Below, one piece after another: positions 24,510 to 35,280 of a stretch of 64,000 nucleotides of DNA; the first letter of the stretch is position 1, and each line of letters begins with the position of its first letter. Origin of the DNA: Clitopilus passeckerianus (lineage: Eukaryota; Basidiomycota; Agaricomycetes; Agaricales; Entolomataceae). The translations under genes and the position numbers were made by a program. The stretch is taken from assembly GCA_944990035.1 (NCBI GenBank), contig CALYLX010000111.1:62001-126000 (forward strand), written 5' to 3'. The notes beneath the pieces were generated by a model. It did no database searches, was not told the DNA's origin, and saw nothing but the letters and a program-made list of their open reading frames with translations.

Positions 24510-25985
24510 CTAGTTTTTGGCCTTTCTTGCGGGTTGCCGACGAGAACGCCCAGTAGCAGGTTTTTTCTTGGCAGGAGCTTTTGGCGCCGGAATTACAATT
24601 TGATTCCGTTTGGCCAAGGGTCTCGGCTTGGGCTGTGGCTTGCGTGGCTGTTCAACGATCTTCTGTTCGGGCCCCACGAGGAATTCTGGGCCAGGCTGTG
24701 ACATCACGATCAGTCCCTGCATGCTGTCAGCCATCGTGGCCACTCACCTCCATTTCAGACTCGCTCCAAGCCTGATAATCGTGGCTACACCAATCGCTCG
24801 GTGTTCCCTTCCAGGGGTCCCAATGGTTCTGATGGTCTCCTGCATCTAATCCCCACTGGTAGAACCCTGCAATTCCTGCACCTGGCGATCGCGTAAACAT
24901 CTCTCTTTCAAGCCTCGCCAAGCACTCTGCATCGACATCGACCACCTTCTCTTCCATTCGTGCTTCAGTATACTGAAGGGTCCATGCCTGGTTGATAAAG
25001 TCCTCGACCTTCCGCCCTCTAAGCTTGTCCTTCTGGAGTGCTTGCTGGTACATCTGATCTGCGATGAACAAGGTAATGGCATGTGCACCTGGGACACATC
25101 CAACCCAGTCAGGGCGAAGGCGACGATTTTCGGAGATGTGGACCTCAAACCAGTTGGCAACTCGGGCCCGTTCAGCTACTGACAGACCACCGGCAAACGA
25201 AACTTGGTGCTTGGTAATGTCCTTTCCTTGCGATTCAAGGTAGTGTTTAGCCGGGATGTTGACTTCGGTGCCCAGCGAATCGGGTTTCTTCAGAAGTGTC
25301 GTCAAGATACTAGTCCAAGGTGAGAGTGCGCTGTGAACATCCGGTGTGTATGGGATCACTGATGGATCTGACAGAATATCCTCGCTTTCATCATACCCAT
25401 ACGGCGGATGATCCCAGTGGCCAAGCTTGAACACAATAAGTAAGTCGAATTCACCTGGGTTCAATCTCAATCACTTACACGGATTTGTCTTCTAGCGTGA
25501 CGGTCTAGCCATAGACTGTCAGTAACGTCCTCTCCCGCGACCATAGACGTTGCTTCTGGCTGAGGTTCGGACTTGTCAAACCTGCACCCCCTCCACCATC
25601 GAACCTTCCATTTCTTCACCTTCTGATTGTTCTCCTTTACAACCCACTGAATTAACCTGACAGGATACCAGTAGGTCCCATGGCGAGCAAGAGCACCACA
25701 ACCAGCTTTTAATCGCTTTTTCAGAGGAGGAAGGTCATTGGCGCTATCGAGACTCTCAAGCCTAGATGATCAGTGAGTTCCATTTCCGATCTGGTGACTA
25801 ATTTCTACTTACCTTTCCCATTCAGCCTGATCTTCCTTTGCAATGAAAAGCTCGAGGTCGTCAATCCTACACTCATCACATAGGAATCCTTGTTTCTTCG
25901 TCAAACCGTGAGCTCTTCCCTTCCTCTGGCACGCTATATGACACCAGTTTTTGCAGGCATCGCAGCAGACAGCAGCCCCATCCTC
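24510..25985 (-). pseudogene. MULE transposase, C-terminal part (PHD finger and basic tail)
   Basis: Continuation of the split transposase on the far side of the gypsy insert. The first exon holds a PHD-type finger (CCDACKNWCHIACQRKGRA, then FLCDEC), which in other proteins binds histone H3 tails. The next exon holds HGTYWYPVRLIQWV and KKWKVRWWRG, resembling a small barrel-type reader domain, but this is uncertain. Then follows a long exon with HWDHPPYGYDESED and FYQWGLDAGDHQNHWDPW. The last exon ends in a Lys/Arg/Pro-rich tail (KAPAKKKPATGRSRR), probably a nuclear signal. Frames are open and introns are GT-AG, so decay is limited to the insertion. Confidence 0.65.
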
Positions 25986-26000
25986 CTTATCACGATACAG

Positions 26001-26465
26001 TGTTAAGCTAGTATCACTACGTGCTTAACCAAGTATCAAGAGTTCAGCTGCTTAGTCCTCTACCAGCCTTTGTAGAGACGAGCGAGAGTAATCGAGCGAG
26101 TCGAAGTTAAAGCAAATAGCGATGTATAGGCTTTTAGGTCAAGCTGGGGAAGCAAGACCGAAAGTGTGAAAGTATTTATACATGAAGAGTAGGGCTAAGG
26201 GTTGGGCATTGCGCAGCAATGCTAAGTAAGCAAAAGTAAGTATGACTCGGAGTGAGTCAGAGTAAGAGTCACGACGAGTCATGGTAAGTAAATATAGTAC
26301 AAGTATCCCACGATCGTGAGAATACTGAGTAATCATAGCTAAAGGGATGAGTAATGCGCAGCAGTAGTGAGTAATCGTATAAACGTAAGCGGGGCGGGGG
26401 ATAGTAATGGTAGATGAGTAAAAGGGAAAAAAGAGTCCGGGTGCGTATCCAAGGTAACTGTAACA
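26001..26465 (-). repeat. 3' LTR of the gypsy element
   Basis: 465 bp, about 97 percent like the other LTR by eye, with small insertions near 26397 and 26425. A purine-rich tract (GCGAGAGGGTAA on the minus strand, 26466-26477) precedes it and should be the plus-strand primer site. Confidence 0.92.
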
Positions 26466-26498
26466 TTACCCTCTCGCTAGCGTTGAAGTCACCTGACT

Positions 26499-27380
26499 TC
26501 AATTCTTCTTCTTGCCCCAGAAATGGCGGTCTATGTTCTTCCAATAGCGTTGTGGACAGTTAACCGGGTAATGGCCTGGGCCGCGATGATGACACAGACG
26601 ACAAACAAAACGAAAGCAATGGTATTGTCGATGTCTGCCTCCGCAAACATAGCATCGGAAGTGTCTGGGCGGTGGTGGCTGGTTGGCAAGGTATCCGGTA
26701 CGCGGCGCCTTCTGTGACGAGATCGTTGAGGAAGAGGGTTCACCAGAGTTGGCGAATCTGACTCTGGTGGGCTTTCGAATGCGGAGAGGTAAGGTGTCGG
26801 TGGGTTTGACATTTGGGTTGACGTTTTCCTTGTCGCTATCTTGATCCTCGGGTGTAGTTTGAATGAAGGGATTGTGCTTTATCTTGGCGGCGGTAGCAAG
26901 GTTGGTGACGGGGGGGAATTCTTGGAGAGTTCCTCGAACCTGACGTGCCGTGAGAATCGTCGGTTCTTCGGTGGTTTGATCTTCCTCAGGCCCCCAGGGA
27001 TTGGCGGCAAGGGTTTCGAAATCTGTCTCCTTCGGGTTGGGGAACCAACTTCGTCGTTCAGGATAGTGCTGATCAAGGAAGGCTGTACCTCCGGCAGCGA
27101 AGAAGAGGTCGGTGAGGGTTTCCTCCGTGCGTTGGTCAGAGCTGTCAAGAGCTCGATCAAGTTCTTCAAGGGTTTTCGAATATAGGTGGCGTAGACGAGC
27201 CACTTCGTTGCGGAATTCGGTTCTTCGGTCGTGGTAGGCTGAGCCCCGCTCTGCCACTTCGGTGAGGAGGTTGTCGTTGTTGCTCCAGGCAGTGTTCGTA
27301 CGGAGCGCCGTAACAGCGGAATCGGTTTTGAAGGTGTTAAGGATGATGGTGCAGTCGTAGGAAGAGACATTGGAGGACAT
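26499..27380 (-). CDS. Third ORF of the gypsy element, zinc-knuckle protein
   Basis: Open frame of 293 codons from ATG 27380, or slightly longer with no ATG back to 27434, which overlaps the pol stop. The middle is hydrophilic and acidic with a Ser/Pro-rich linker. The C-terminus has two knuckle-like fingers: CYVCGGRHRQYHC and CRLCHHRGPGHYPVNC, followed by a basic end. It sits where env would be, but has no signal peptide or membrane helix. It may be a second nucleic-acid-binding protein. I do not recognise a family. Confidence 0.7.
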   Translation of the reverse strand: MSSNVSSYDCTIILNTFKTDSAVTALRTNTAWSNNDNLLTEVAERGSAYHDRRTEFRNEVARLRHLYSKTLEELDRALDSSDQRTEETLTDLFFAAGGTAFLDQHYPERRSWFPNPKETDFETLAANPWGPEEDQTTEEPTILTARQVRGTLQEFPPVTNLATAAKIKHNPFIQTTPEDQDSDKENVNPNVKPTDTLPLRIRKPTRVRFANSGEPSSSTISSQKAPRTGYLANQPPPPRHFRCYVCGGRHRQYHCFRFVCRLCHHRGPGHYPVNCPQRYWKNIDRHFWGKKKN

Positions 27381-27430
27381 TATAAGCAAGATGTGTTTGC
27401 TTCGGCGAAGTGCTGTGGGTTGATGGAGAT

Positions 27431-30400
27431 TCACCGAATGTTCTTCCTCTTCTTATATGCTTCAAGGGTCCTCTTGGCGTTCTGGAGGTTTCTCACAGGT
27501 TCCCATGAGTTCTCCGATGTCGGATATCCTTTCCACTTGATCTTGTAAAGGGTCTTCCCACGATGTCGTTTGTGTGCGACAATTTCTTCCACTTCCCATT
27601 CTTCTTCTTGATTGATGAGGTCAGGTGGCGGTTCTAGGAAATTGGGCCCATGTGTCTCGGTTTCCTTGTATGGTGTGAGGAGGGTGGCGTGGAACACAGG
27701 GTGAATTTTCCATGCTCGGGGTAGTTCTAATCTGTAGGTCAGCGGACCTAGAACTTCTTTGATCGTGAAGGGGCCTTCTCGTCGTGGCGTGAACTTCTTC
27801 GAGTAGTATGCCAGTTTTAGGTTAGTTGTTTCCAACCAAACCTTCTGTCCTTGTTCAAATGGTTTGAAGTTACTTCGGACACGTTCGGCCATCTTTCGTC
27901 TCGCAAGTTCATGGGCAGCCGCAGCTTCGTCTCGTGCTTGTTGGAGTTCTTTCATTCGGGTTTCCGCAGCAGGGACATTGGTCTTCTGATATGGAAGGGG
28001 AATAGCGCGTGGTTCTGCTCCGTTCATTAGGTAGAATGGAGTTTGTGCGGTGACGGCATGAACACGTTTGTTATGGGCGAATTCCATTAGGGGAATTAGT
28101 TCTAGCCATTTCTCGGGGTTGTTGGCGCAGAATAGTCGGAGATAAGCGCCAATGTCTTGGTTGACGCGTTCGGTTTCTCCATCTGCTTGTGGGTGATATG
28201 CGGTTGTCAGGGAAAGCTTGATTCCTAGGAGTCGTCCTAGTTCTTGGAATACTTTGGATGCGAATTGTGGACCTCTATCGGATATCAGTTTGTCGGGAAG
28301 TCCGAATCTTCTGTAGACAGCATCCAGGTAGTTGTTGGCAGTGCCTAGGGCGTCAATGGTCTTCTTGCAAGGGATCAAAATTACCCCCTTACTAAGGCCA
28401 TGGTCTACCACGACCATGAGTGAGTCGTAACCGTTAACCTCAGGAAGATCAGTGATGAAATCTGTAGAGGCAAGTTCGAAGGGTCGTGTGGCGGTAAATT
28501 TGACTGGGTTCAGGGGAGGTGCCGTGGGGTGTGTATTGACCTTCATCTGTTGGCAAGGGGCACATCCATCAACGTAGGATTTGACAGTTCCAAACATTCT
28601 GGGCCACCAGTAGTGTTCGGAAATTAACTCCATCGTCTTGAATGCTCCGGGGTGTCCGGCCATAGGTGCGTCATGATACTTCTGTATGAGGCTTCGTCGT
28701 AGGGTAGCGTCATTAGGGACGTAGCATCGCCCTCGGAAGAAGAGGAGAGAGTCCTCTACTTTCCAGTCGGTTAAAGCCGATTTGATGGGGGTAGAGTGGT
28801 TCTTTAGGTGTCGTATTGCTTCCGTGAAGAATTCGTCCTTCATCATGTGTTCAGCAAATTCCGCCTTAAGTTCGGTGTCAATTGTTCGGATGAAGAGTTT
28901 ATCAGGTAGCATGGTGATGTCTTCGTTGTCGGTGTCGTGGTCTAGAATGTGATCTGCTCGTTGGGATAGTTCGTCAGATTGGACCATCTGAGTTCCTGGT
29001 ACATGGACTAGGTTTAGGTCATATTGGGAGAGGAGTAAACTCCATCGTGCTTGTCGTCGGCTAAGTTTCTGTGGCGTTCGGTAGTAGGTTAGGTTCTTGT
29101 GGTCGGAGAATACCGTGACAGGGTGGGCTGATCCTTGTAGATAGTGTCGCCAAGTTTCCAGTGCTCTGACTATAGCGAGTAGTTCCCTGTCGTAGATTTC
29201 GTAGTTCCGTTCAGTTGGGGTGAAGGAGTGAGAGATGTATCCACAAGGGTGCCAGTCGTTATTTTCGTCTCGTTGGCGTAGCACTGCTCCTGTTGCCCAC
29301 TTGGATGCATCACATTCAATGGTGAATGGTTTCGTTGGATCGGGCATCGTGAGTACGGGTGTCTCCGCGAACCTTTTCTTCAGGGCTTCAAATGCTTCTT
29401 CTTGTTCCTTTCCCCATGTAAAGGGCCGATCTTTCTTGGTGAGATCATTCAGGGGTCGGGCTAGTTCCGCATATTTCCCTATGAACCTTCGGTAGAAGTT
29501 GCCAAATCCCAAAAAGGACCGAACTTCTTTTACGGTGGTCGGGGTTGGCCATTTCTTTATCCCGTCGAGTTTAGTCGGGTCCATGTGGATCTTGTCTGGC
29601 GATATGATCATTCCAAGGAATTCGACTTCTGTTACGTTGAATTTGCATTTCTCAGCTTTGAGAAACAGGTTGTGTTCCATCAGCCTTTGGAGTACCCGTT
29701 TGGTGCGCTTCTCATGTTCTCTTGGGTCTTTAGAGAAGAGTAACATGTCATCCATGTAGATGATTAACCATCCTTCATCGATCATGTCTCTGAAGATGTG
29801 GTTCATCATTGCTTGAAACGTGGCTGGGGAGTTGCATAGTCCAAAGAACATGACGGTGGGTTCAAACAAGCCTCGATTTGTTTTGAAGGCTGCTTTCCAC
29901 TCGTCTCCTTCTTTGATCCGGACATTATGATATCCCCATCGGATGTCCAGCTTTGTGAAAATCTTTGCTCCTCTGAGTTTGTCGAGTAGGTCGCTGACTA
30001 GTGGTAAGGGGTAGGCATTCTTGACAGTTCCACTGTTGAGATATCGGTAATCTTGGCAGGGTCGTAGTGCGTTTGCTTCTTTCTTTGCTACAAAGAAGAA
30101 GGGTGATGCTTGAGGTGATTTCGAGGGTCGGATGTATCCTTTTCGTAAGTTTTCTTCGAGAAATTTGTCCATTTCGGCTTGCTCCTTTGGATTGAGAGGG
30201 TAGACCTTGCAGTCTTTCGGAACAAAGTCTGGTTTGAGATCAATGGCGTGATCCCAAGGCCGAGATGGGGGGAATCGTTCTGATGCTTCTTTCTCAAAGA
30301 CTTTCTTGAATTCGTGGTATTCGGGGGGAATGAGGTCTTCGAGTTTCTTCTTGACCTCTTCGGTTTTCTGATGTTCTAGGGTCTGGGAGATGGACGTCTT

Positions 30401-31189
30401 GGCGCGAATCCAGACGTTCTGGGTCGGGACGAATCGCAGTGATCCTCTATCTCGGGTGATTCGGGAGATATTTGCAGCTCGGATTCTTCTGATTTCTGGT
30501 TCTCGATGTTCATTCGTCAATGGGGAATTGGCTCGTTCGAATATTCCCATCACTGGTTCTCCTTTCACATAGGCAATAACCAGGTCTTGTTCGTCATTGG
30601 GTTCTTCTAAGGGTGTTTCAATGGGTTCGGGTTCGTCGGGTACGTTGGAAATGTCTAGGTGTGATTCCTCTGTTGCGGCTAGTCGTCTGATCTGGACTCG
30701 GGCAAGGGCCGTGCGTAGCGGGGATGTCTTGACGCGCTTGGGATTAATGAATAGTGTCCCCTTTTGCCAGTTGATTTCTGGATTCGTTCGCTTCAGCCAT
30801 GGGAGTCCGAGGATCAGGTGTTCATTCCCTAATCCAGTGACCAGGCACCGTTCTGACGCCTTGTGTTTCCCTATCCCTATATCGACCCAGGTGTAATGGA
30901 TGATTTGCCCTGTTTTGTTGATAGTGCCGTCAACGTTCTTGGCAGTGAGAGGTTGTCGAAGGGGATGTGTTTTGATTCGATGGCGGGCGACGAATTCTTT
31001 GTCGATGAATAGTCCTTGAGCACCTGAGTCGACTAGTGCTTTGGTTTCAACGGTTCTTTCTTCATTCGGAGCAGAGACCTTAATGGGTAGACGCATAGAT
31101 TTATCAAAAGGTTCTGCATACGACATAGAAGAAATCAGTATTGTGGCGGGTTCAGACGTTGACACTGGCCGCCGTTCTAAAAATCCTCA
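27431..31189 (-). CDS. pol: Pol polyprotein of the gypsy element (PR-RT-RH-IN-chromodomain)
   Basis: About 1250 residues with no internal stop. Protease active site LVDSGAQGLFID. Reverse transcriptase with YMDDML. RNase H begins FTIECDASKWATGAVL. Integrase zinc domain H..H..CAPC, then the catalytic acids in DFITDLPEVN, LISDRGPQF and GETERVNQ. A C-terminal chromodomain (EVEEIVAHKRHRGKTLYKIK, then GYPTSENSWEP) should guide integration to heterochromatin-type marks. There is no ATG near the start: the frame overlaps gag and is -1 relative to it, with GAT TTT TAG at the gag stop, where a P-site slip on TTT would give F-L-E-R. The first in-frame ATG is 31136. The stop is TGA 27431-27433. Confidence 0.93.
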
Positions 31190-32061
31190 TCGAGCTCATT
31201 CCAGAAGCTCTCCAATTCTTCTGCTTCCAACGCTCTAATGGTTCTGACAAGATCTTTGATGTTTTTCTTTCCATAGGAGTTGGTGTTGGACTGCTTTCCT
31301 CCTCTGCGTTCAGGGCATTCTCGAGAGCGATGTCCTTTCTTGAAACAGCGGAAACATTTCCCTTCCTTCATTAACTCCTTTCTCTTTTCAAAAGATAAGG
31401 CGTCAATGTCCATGGCGTTAGGGTCTGCTGTGGCGTGGGTATTGCGGGGATTTGCATGGGAAATAGGGGGGAGTCCTCTGTTGCGGCGGATGATGTTCTG
31501 TCCTCTACGCCATTGTGCATCAAATCGGGCAGCGTGTTCGTACCATCCGTTAATGGTGACGGGAAGAATGGGGAGGTTATAGATCTTTTCGATGATCTTG
31601 GAGTTGAGTCCTTTCTGGAAGAATTCAATCTTCGCCTTTTCATCGGTGATCCCGGAGGCGGAGATAAGGACTTTGAATTGAGATATGTAATCGTCAATTG
31701 GTCCTTTCTGCGTGAGAGCGTCTAGGGATGCAAATGCCTGTCCTTCTCCGTCTACTGGGTAGAAGGCGTTGATGAATTCTTTCTCGAATTGTTTGAAATC
31801 GGGGAGGATGATGTCGTTATCTTTGTTTGTGTAGTTCTGGCAGAAAGATCGTTTCCATGCCAAAGCGGTTCCTTTCTTCAAAAAGGAAAGTGCAAAAGCG
31901 ATTTGCTTGTTGTTGTTGTCGTAGATGTGGTCGTTCAGGCTTAGGTACATCTTGACTTCCAACAACCAAACTTCGGCATTTCTTCGGTCACCATCATATT
32001 CAAATGGTTGTCCCATTCGGAGTTCGGCGAGTTTCTTTGGTTCAGGGTTGGTTGGAGCCAT
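31177..32061 (-). CDS. gag: Gag of the gypsy element
   Basis: Nucleocapsid-type protein. From the first ATG at 32061 (MAPTNPEPKKLAELRMGQPF) it has about 294 residues. The capsid-like core contains RNAEVWLLEVKMYLSLNDH. A zinc knuckle CFRCFKKGHRSREC (C-x2-C-x4-H-x4-C) lies near the end, and the frame stops at TAG 31177. The same frame is open upstream to about 32463 with no ATG, and that part also looks coding (LDDGTYSEFDLKTNRWRHL, then an acidic Glu-rich stretch). The real start may therefore be non-ATG or lost. The pol frame overlaps the end in the -1 register. Confidence 0.85.
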   Translation of the reverse strand: MAPTNPEPKKLAELRMGQPFEYDGDRRNAEVWLLEVKMYLSLNDHIYDNNNKQIAFALSFLKKGTALAWKRSFCQNYTNKDNDIILPDFKQFEKEFINAFYPVDGEGQAFASLDALTQKGPIDDYISQFKVLISASGITDEKAKIEFFQKGLNSKIIEKIYNLPILPVTINGWYEHAARFDAQWRRGQNIIRRNRGLPPISHANPRNTHATADPNAMDIDALSFEKRKELMKEGKCFRCFKKGHRSRECPERRGGKQSNTNSYGKKNIKDLVRTIRALEAEELESFWNELDEDF

Positions 32062-32495
32062 TTCTGGTGGTTCTTGTTTCGGGATTTGTGCGGGTGTCGG
32101 AGTCTGGGTCTGTCTGGGGGGTTCTGGTTCTGTTTCCGATTCTTCTTCGGGTTCTTGCTCTGTTTCTGATTCTTCTTCGGGTTCTTGCTCTGGTTCTGGT
32201 TCTGGGTTCTTTACTTCTTCGGTGAAGTAGGCACTGCTAAGGTAATCGCCAAATCGATATTGTCGCGGGTCTTCGTCTTTCGGTACCAAATGTCTCCAAC
32301 GGTTTGTCTTAAGGTCGAATTCTGAGTAAGTACCGTCGTCAAGTTGTACTACTCTCTCTGTCCCGGTGGGAGTTGAGGCGTTCGGCGGTCTTGAGGGAGA
32401 CGTGGTTCCGGTCGGTTCTGCAAGGGTAGTTGACCTCTTGCAGTCAGGTGGTTTGGTGGTTGTGGCCTACGCTTGCGATGAGCTGGCTATCAGAT

Positions 32496-32506
32496 CAGCT
32501 TGACCT
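32496..32506 (-). promoter_or_regulatory. Primer-binding site, self-priming type
   Basis: AGGTCAAGCTG on the minus strand, two bases inside the 5' LTR edge. It does not look like a tRNA 3' end complement. It is the exact reverse complement of CAGCTTGACCT at the predicted 5' end of the element RNA. Confidence 0.65.
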
Positions 32507-32508
32507 TT

Positions 32509-32970
32509 TGTTAAGCTAGTATCGCTACGTGCTCAACCAAGTATCAAGAGTTCAGCTGCTTAGTCCTCTACCAGCCTTTGTAGAGACGAGCAAGAGTAAT
32601 CGAGCGAGTCGAAGTTAAAGCAAATAGCGATGTATAGGCTTTTAGGTCAAGCTGGGGAAGCAAGACCGAAAGCGTGAAAGTATTTATACATGAAGAGTAG
32701 GGCTAAGGGTTGGGCATTGCGCAGCAATGCTAAGTAAGCAAAAGTAAGTATGACTCGGAGTGAGTCAGAGTAAGAGTCACGACGAGTCATGGTAAGTAAA
32801 TATAGTACAAGTATCCCACGATCGTGAGAATACTGAGTAATCATAGCTAAAGGGATGAGTAATGCGCAGCAGTACTGAGTAAATGTATAAACGTAAGCGG
32901 GGCGGGGATAGTAATGGTAGATGAGTAAAAGGAAAAAGAGTCCGGGTGCATATCCAAGGTAACTGTAACA
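32509..32970 (-). repeat. 5' LTR of the gypsy element
   Basis: 462 bp. On the minus strand a TATAAATA box lies at 32688-32681. The probable RNA start, CAGCTTGACCT, begins at 32654, 34 bases further on. Confidence 0.92.
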
Positions 32971-32991
32971 GAATGTGAGATTCAGTCATAC

Positions 32992-34957
32992 CTTTCTCCG
33001 CTATATAAACTCTTTCGTTATGATCGGCATTTCCTCGCAGTGCGTACAGTCCAGAGAATAGGGAATGGTCCTTGCCGGATCCAATGTAGAGGGTATTGTG
33101 AATGGACTCCTCTGCGTTGGTGGTAGATGGAATACTGTCCCAAATGTCTGGGTCCATCATCCGTTGAGATTTGAATAACATAGCAGCATGCGCTGCCCGA
33201 AGCCACCATTCTAGCCATGGGATCGCTCCTGGAAAATCGTCTAGAAGACCATTGCTGAGCGATTGAAAGTCGGAGTCTGTAGTAGCATCCAAAAGAGCCA
33301 TAACTCGACTCTTGAATTCGTTGATGCGATTGGGGGGAACAGCATGACCGACTCGGGAAACACGAACAAGATTCTTCTGAAAGTGATAAACACACCCTCG
33401 AAGAAGTGCTGGTGCCGCCATCTCTAGTTCATCCTTAGTGCGAGAGTCATCGGGTCTGGCCTCCCAGAACTTGATGAAAGCTCTCATAAACCCCAAGCGT
33501 TGTGAATCACTAAAGTCAACGACCTAAAAATTATGTTAGAATCAAGCGGGGATTTTACGAACCAGGACTCACATTGATAAACAGTTCATCTTCGATTGCC
33601 ATTTTACGTTTACTCGCTTCCTCCGCAATGCCCTCAAATAAAGTAAGGAAGTGGAACATGTAGTGCGTGGCACTGACACCATCAGAATACGAGTAGAGAG
33701 CAGGGGTCCATCGAGAGGTCTCTAGTACATAGACTGATGATATAATGAGGATTGAGGTTCGGTCCTTCCAGAATTTATGCGCGCCGTCCGAGAGAATTCC
33801 ATTTATAGGCTCGTCAATGACTGCCTCACGAACAAGCTGAGAGCGCATGAAGTCTGTTTGAAGACAGATAACTGTGACTGGATCCATAACTTCGCGTCGA
33901 ACAAACCCTGGATTCTCCCGCTTGAATTGTCGGAAAGTAGCAAAGAAAGTGTCACCAGTCCCAACTACACCTTGGAGAACACTCTGTCTTTCATATCCTA
34001 CACGGCCAAGGTTCTGAAGCGCCGGATTGATATCTGCGACTGATTTTCCTGGTCCTTTCAGTCCAGGAACGCCGACTACTAGCTGAAGAGGTGTAGCCTT
34101 TGGGTTGGCGATGACAAGTTCGGCAAATTCGTCCGTTTCGCCAGGGAGGAGATGAAGAGTGCGGGGAGGTTTGGGATGGCCGTGCTCGAGCCGGTTGGTG
34201 AACTGTATACCGCCTTTCCACTTCCGAAGCTCTCCCCTGACAGAACAGGGAATATGAACGAGTGCGCCGATATGACATATGGGACATGGATCTCGGAGCT
34301 GTAGTTCGATATCGGCCTGAGTCTTCGCAAGGGGCCGTAAAAGAAATTGGCATCCTTGACCGTTTGGTAACCGCTTTTCGCAAGTGATAACGCCATAGCA
34401 GACAATATGGGAGAGGCGACCGCCCTCAGGTTCCTGTGCATTAATGCCGCCTTTTTTCGTGGGATGGTTGCGGTGAGCCCAGTGGATAACCAGAGTGTTG
34501 CCCATGCGTGCATATTCTTGGTATGAGACGTCGCATTTGATGTTACCGTCCGGCCAGCCTGTCCAGCGTTCCAGGACGCGTTGCTGCGATGGATCAGAGA
34601 GGTCGCGTGTCGGGGGGATAACAGGAGGGGAAGGGATCTCTTTTCCGGTGCTGGTGGGCGTATCTTGCGGGGGTTCAGTTAGCCTGCTTGCGACTAAGTC
34701 TGCGAGCCGATTCAGATCGATTCCTGTCAAATACATGTAGCGAGTCCATTAAGCAAGAACGAAGCCATGACATACCAGCGACATCTCCTTGACCTTCCCC
34801 TCTCACGGGCTGCTGATTGCGATGCTCAGAAGCCGATCCCGCTGTTTGATTGGCCTGCGATGGCGGATCGAAGAAGTCAAGTAAATGACGGATGAACCCC
34901 TAAAGTCCTATTAGATAACAGCGGTCGGAAAATGAAGAGCGGGCATACCAGAAACAT
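32992..34957 (-). pseudogene. MULE transposase, N-terminal part (GCM-like zinc domain and DDE core)
   Basis: Start ATG 34957 (MFLGFIRHLLDFF after a first intron). Then a large exon contains a GCM1/WRKY-type zinc domain: C-x5-C (CYGVITC), C-x2-C (CPIC) and LEHGHPKPP with paired histidines. The DDE core shows ILSDGAHKFW, VVDFSDSQRLGF and TNAEESIHNTLY as likely acidic residues. Introns are GT-AG, for example the one between SPGS and VVDF at about 33553-33505. The last exon ends RVYIAEK at 32992 with a donor GTATGA, 21 bases before the gypsy LTR. The gene is cut here; its second half resumes at 25985. The host element would have moved by cut-and-paste; this copy should be inactive unless the insert is spliced out. 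Confidence 0.75.
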
Positions 34958-35170
34958 GGCCGGGCTGTACCAATACTTGGTGGAACAAGGAAAGGCGCAA
35001 AATATCTGCGATATGGGGGTCAATAATTTTGGAGGTGATCGGCGCGGCCTCGATCACTGGTCAGTGGTCATCAAATATCCGAGCATCAATGTATTCCCGG
35101 TCAGCAGTGGTGACACAGGCTCTGCAGAACGGATGCAGCAGGTTGCAGTCTATAAGAGATAGCCTGCAGT

Positions 35171-35280
35171 GTAGTGCAGAGAGGTGCGGTCAGTTGCAGT
35201 CAGGTGCAGACCGGTGCAGAGAGGTGCAGACCGGTGCAGTCAGGTGCAGTCAGTTGCAGAGTGGTGCAGACCGGTGCAGA
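35171..35280. repeat. 10-bp minisatellite, consensus sRGTGCAGWS, about 11 units
   Basis: Units such as CCGGTGCAGA, GAGGTGCAGA and CAGTTGCAGT follow each other with an exact 10-base period. Less regular TGCAG motifs flank the array (35100-35310). It lies just upstream of the MULE transposase start at 34957. Confidence 0.8.

Larger units (their letters stand above)
26001..32970 (-). mobile_element. Chromodomain Ty3/gypsy LTR retrotransposon (6970 bp), nested in the MULE
   Basis: Two LTRs (26001-26465 and 32509-32970) begin and end with the inverted TGTTA/TAACA pair and flank gag, pol and a third ORF, all on the minus strand. The order protease, reverse transcriptase, RNase H, integrase, chromodomain places it among the chromoviruses. 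The main frames are open. The two LTRs differ at around ten positions by eye and there is no 5-bp target duplication (TACAG on the left, GAATG on the right), so it is not a fresh simple insertion. A solo LTR of the same family lies at 59664-60125. Confidence 0.92.

Noticed and set aside
26139..26336. 65-codon ORF repeated at 26139, 32647 and 59802
   Set aside because: It is the same stretch of the LTR in each case, overlapping the predicted promoter and RNA start, so it is better explained by LTR conservation.
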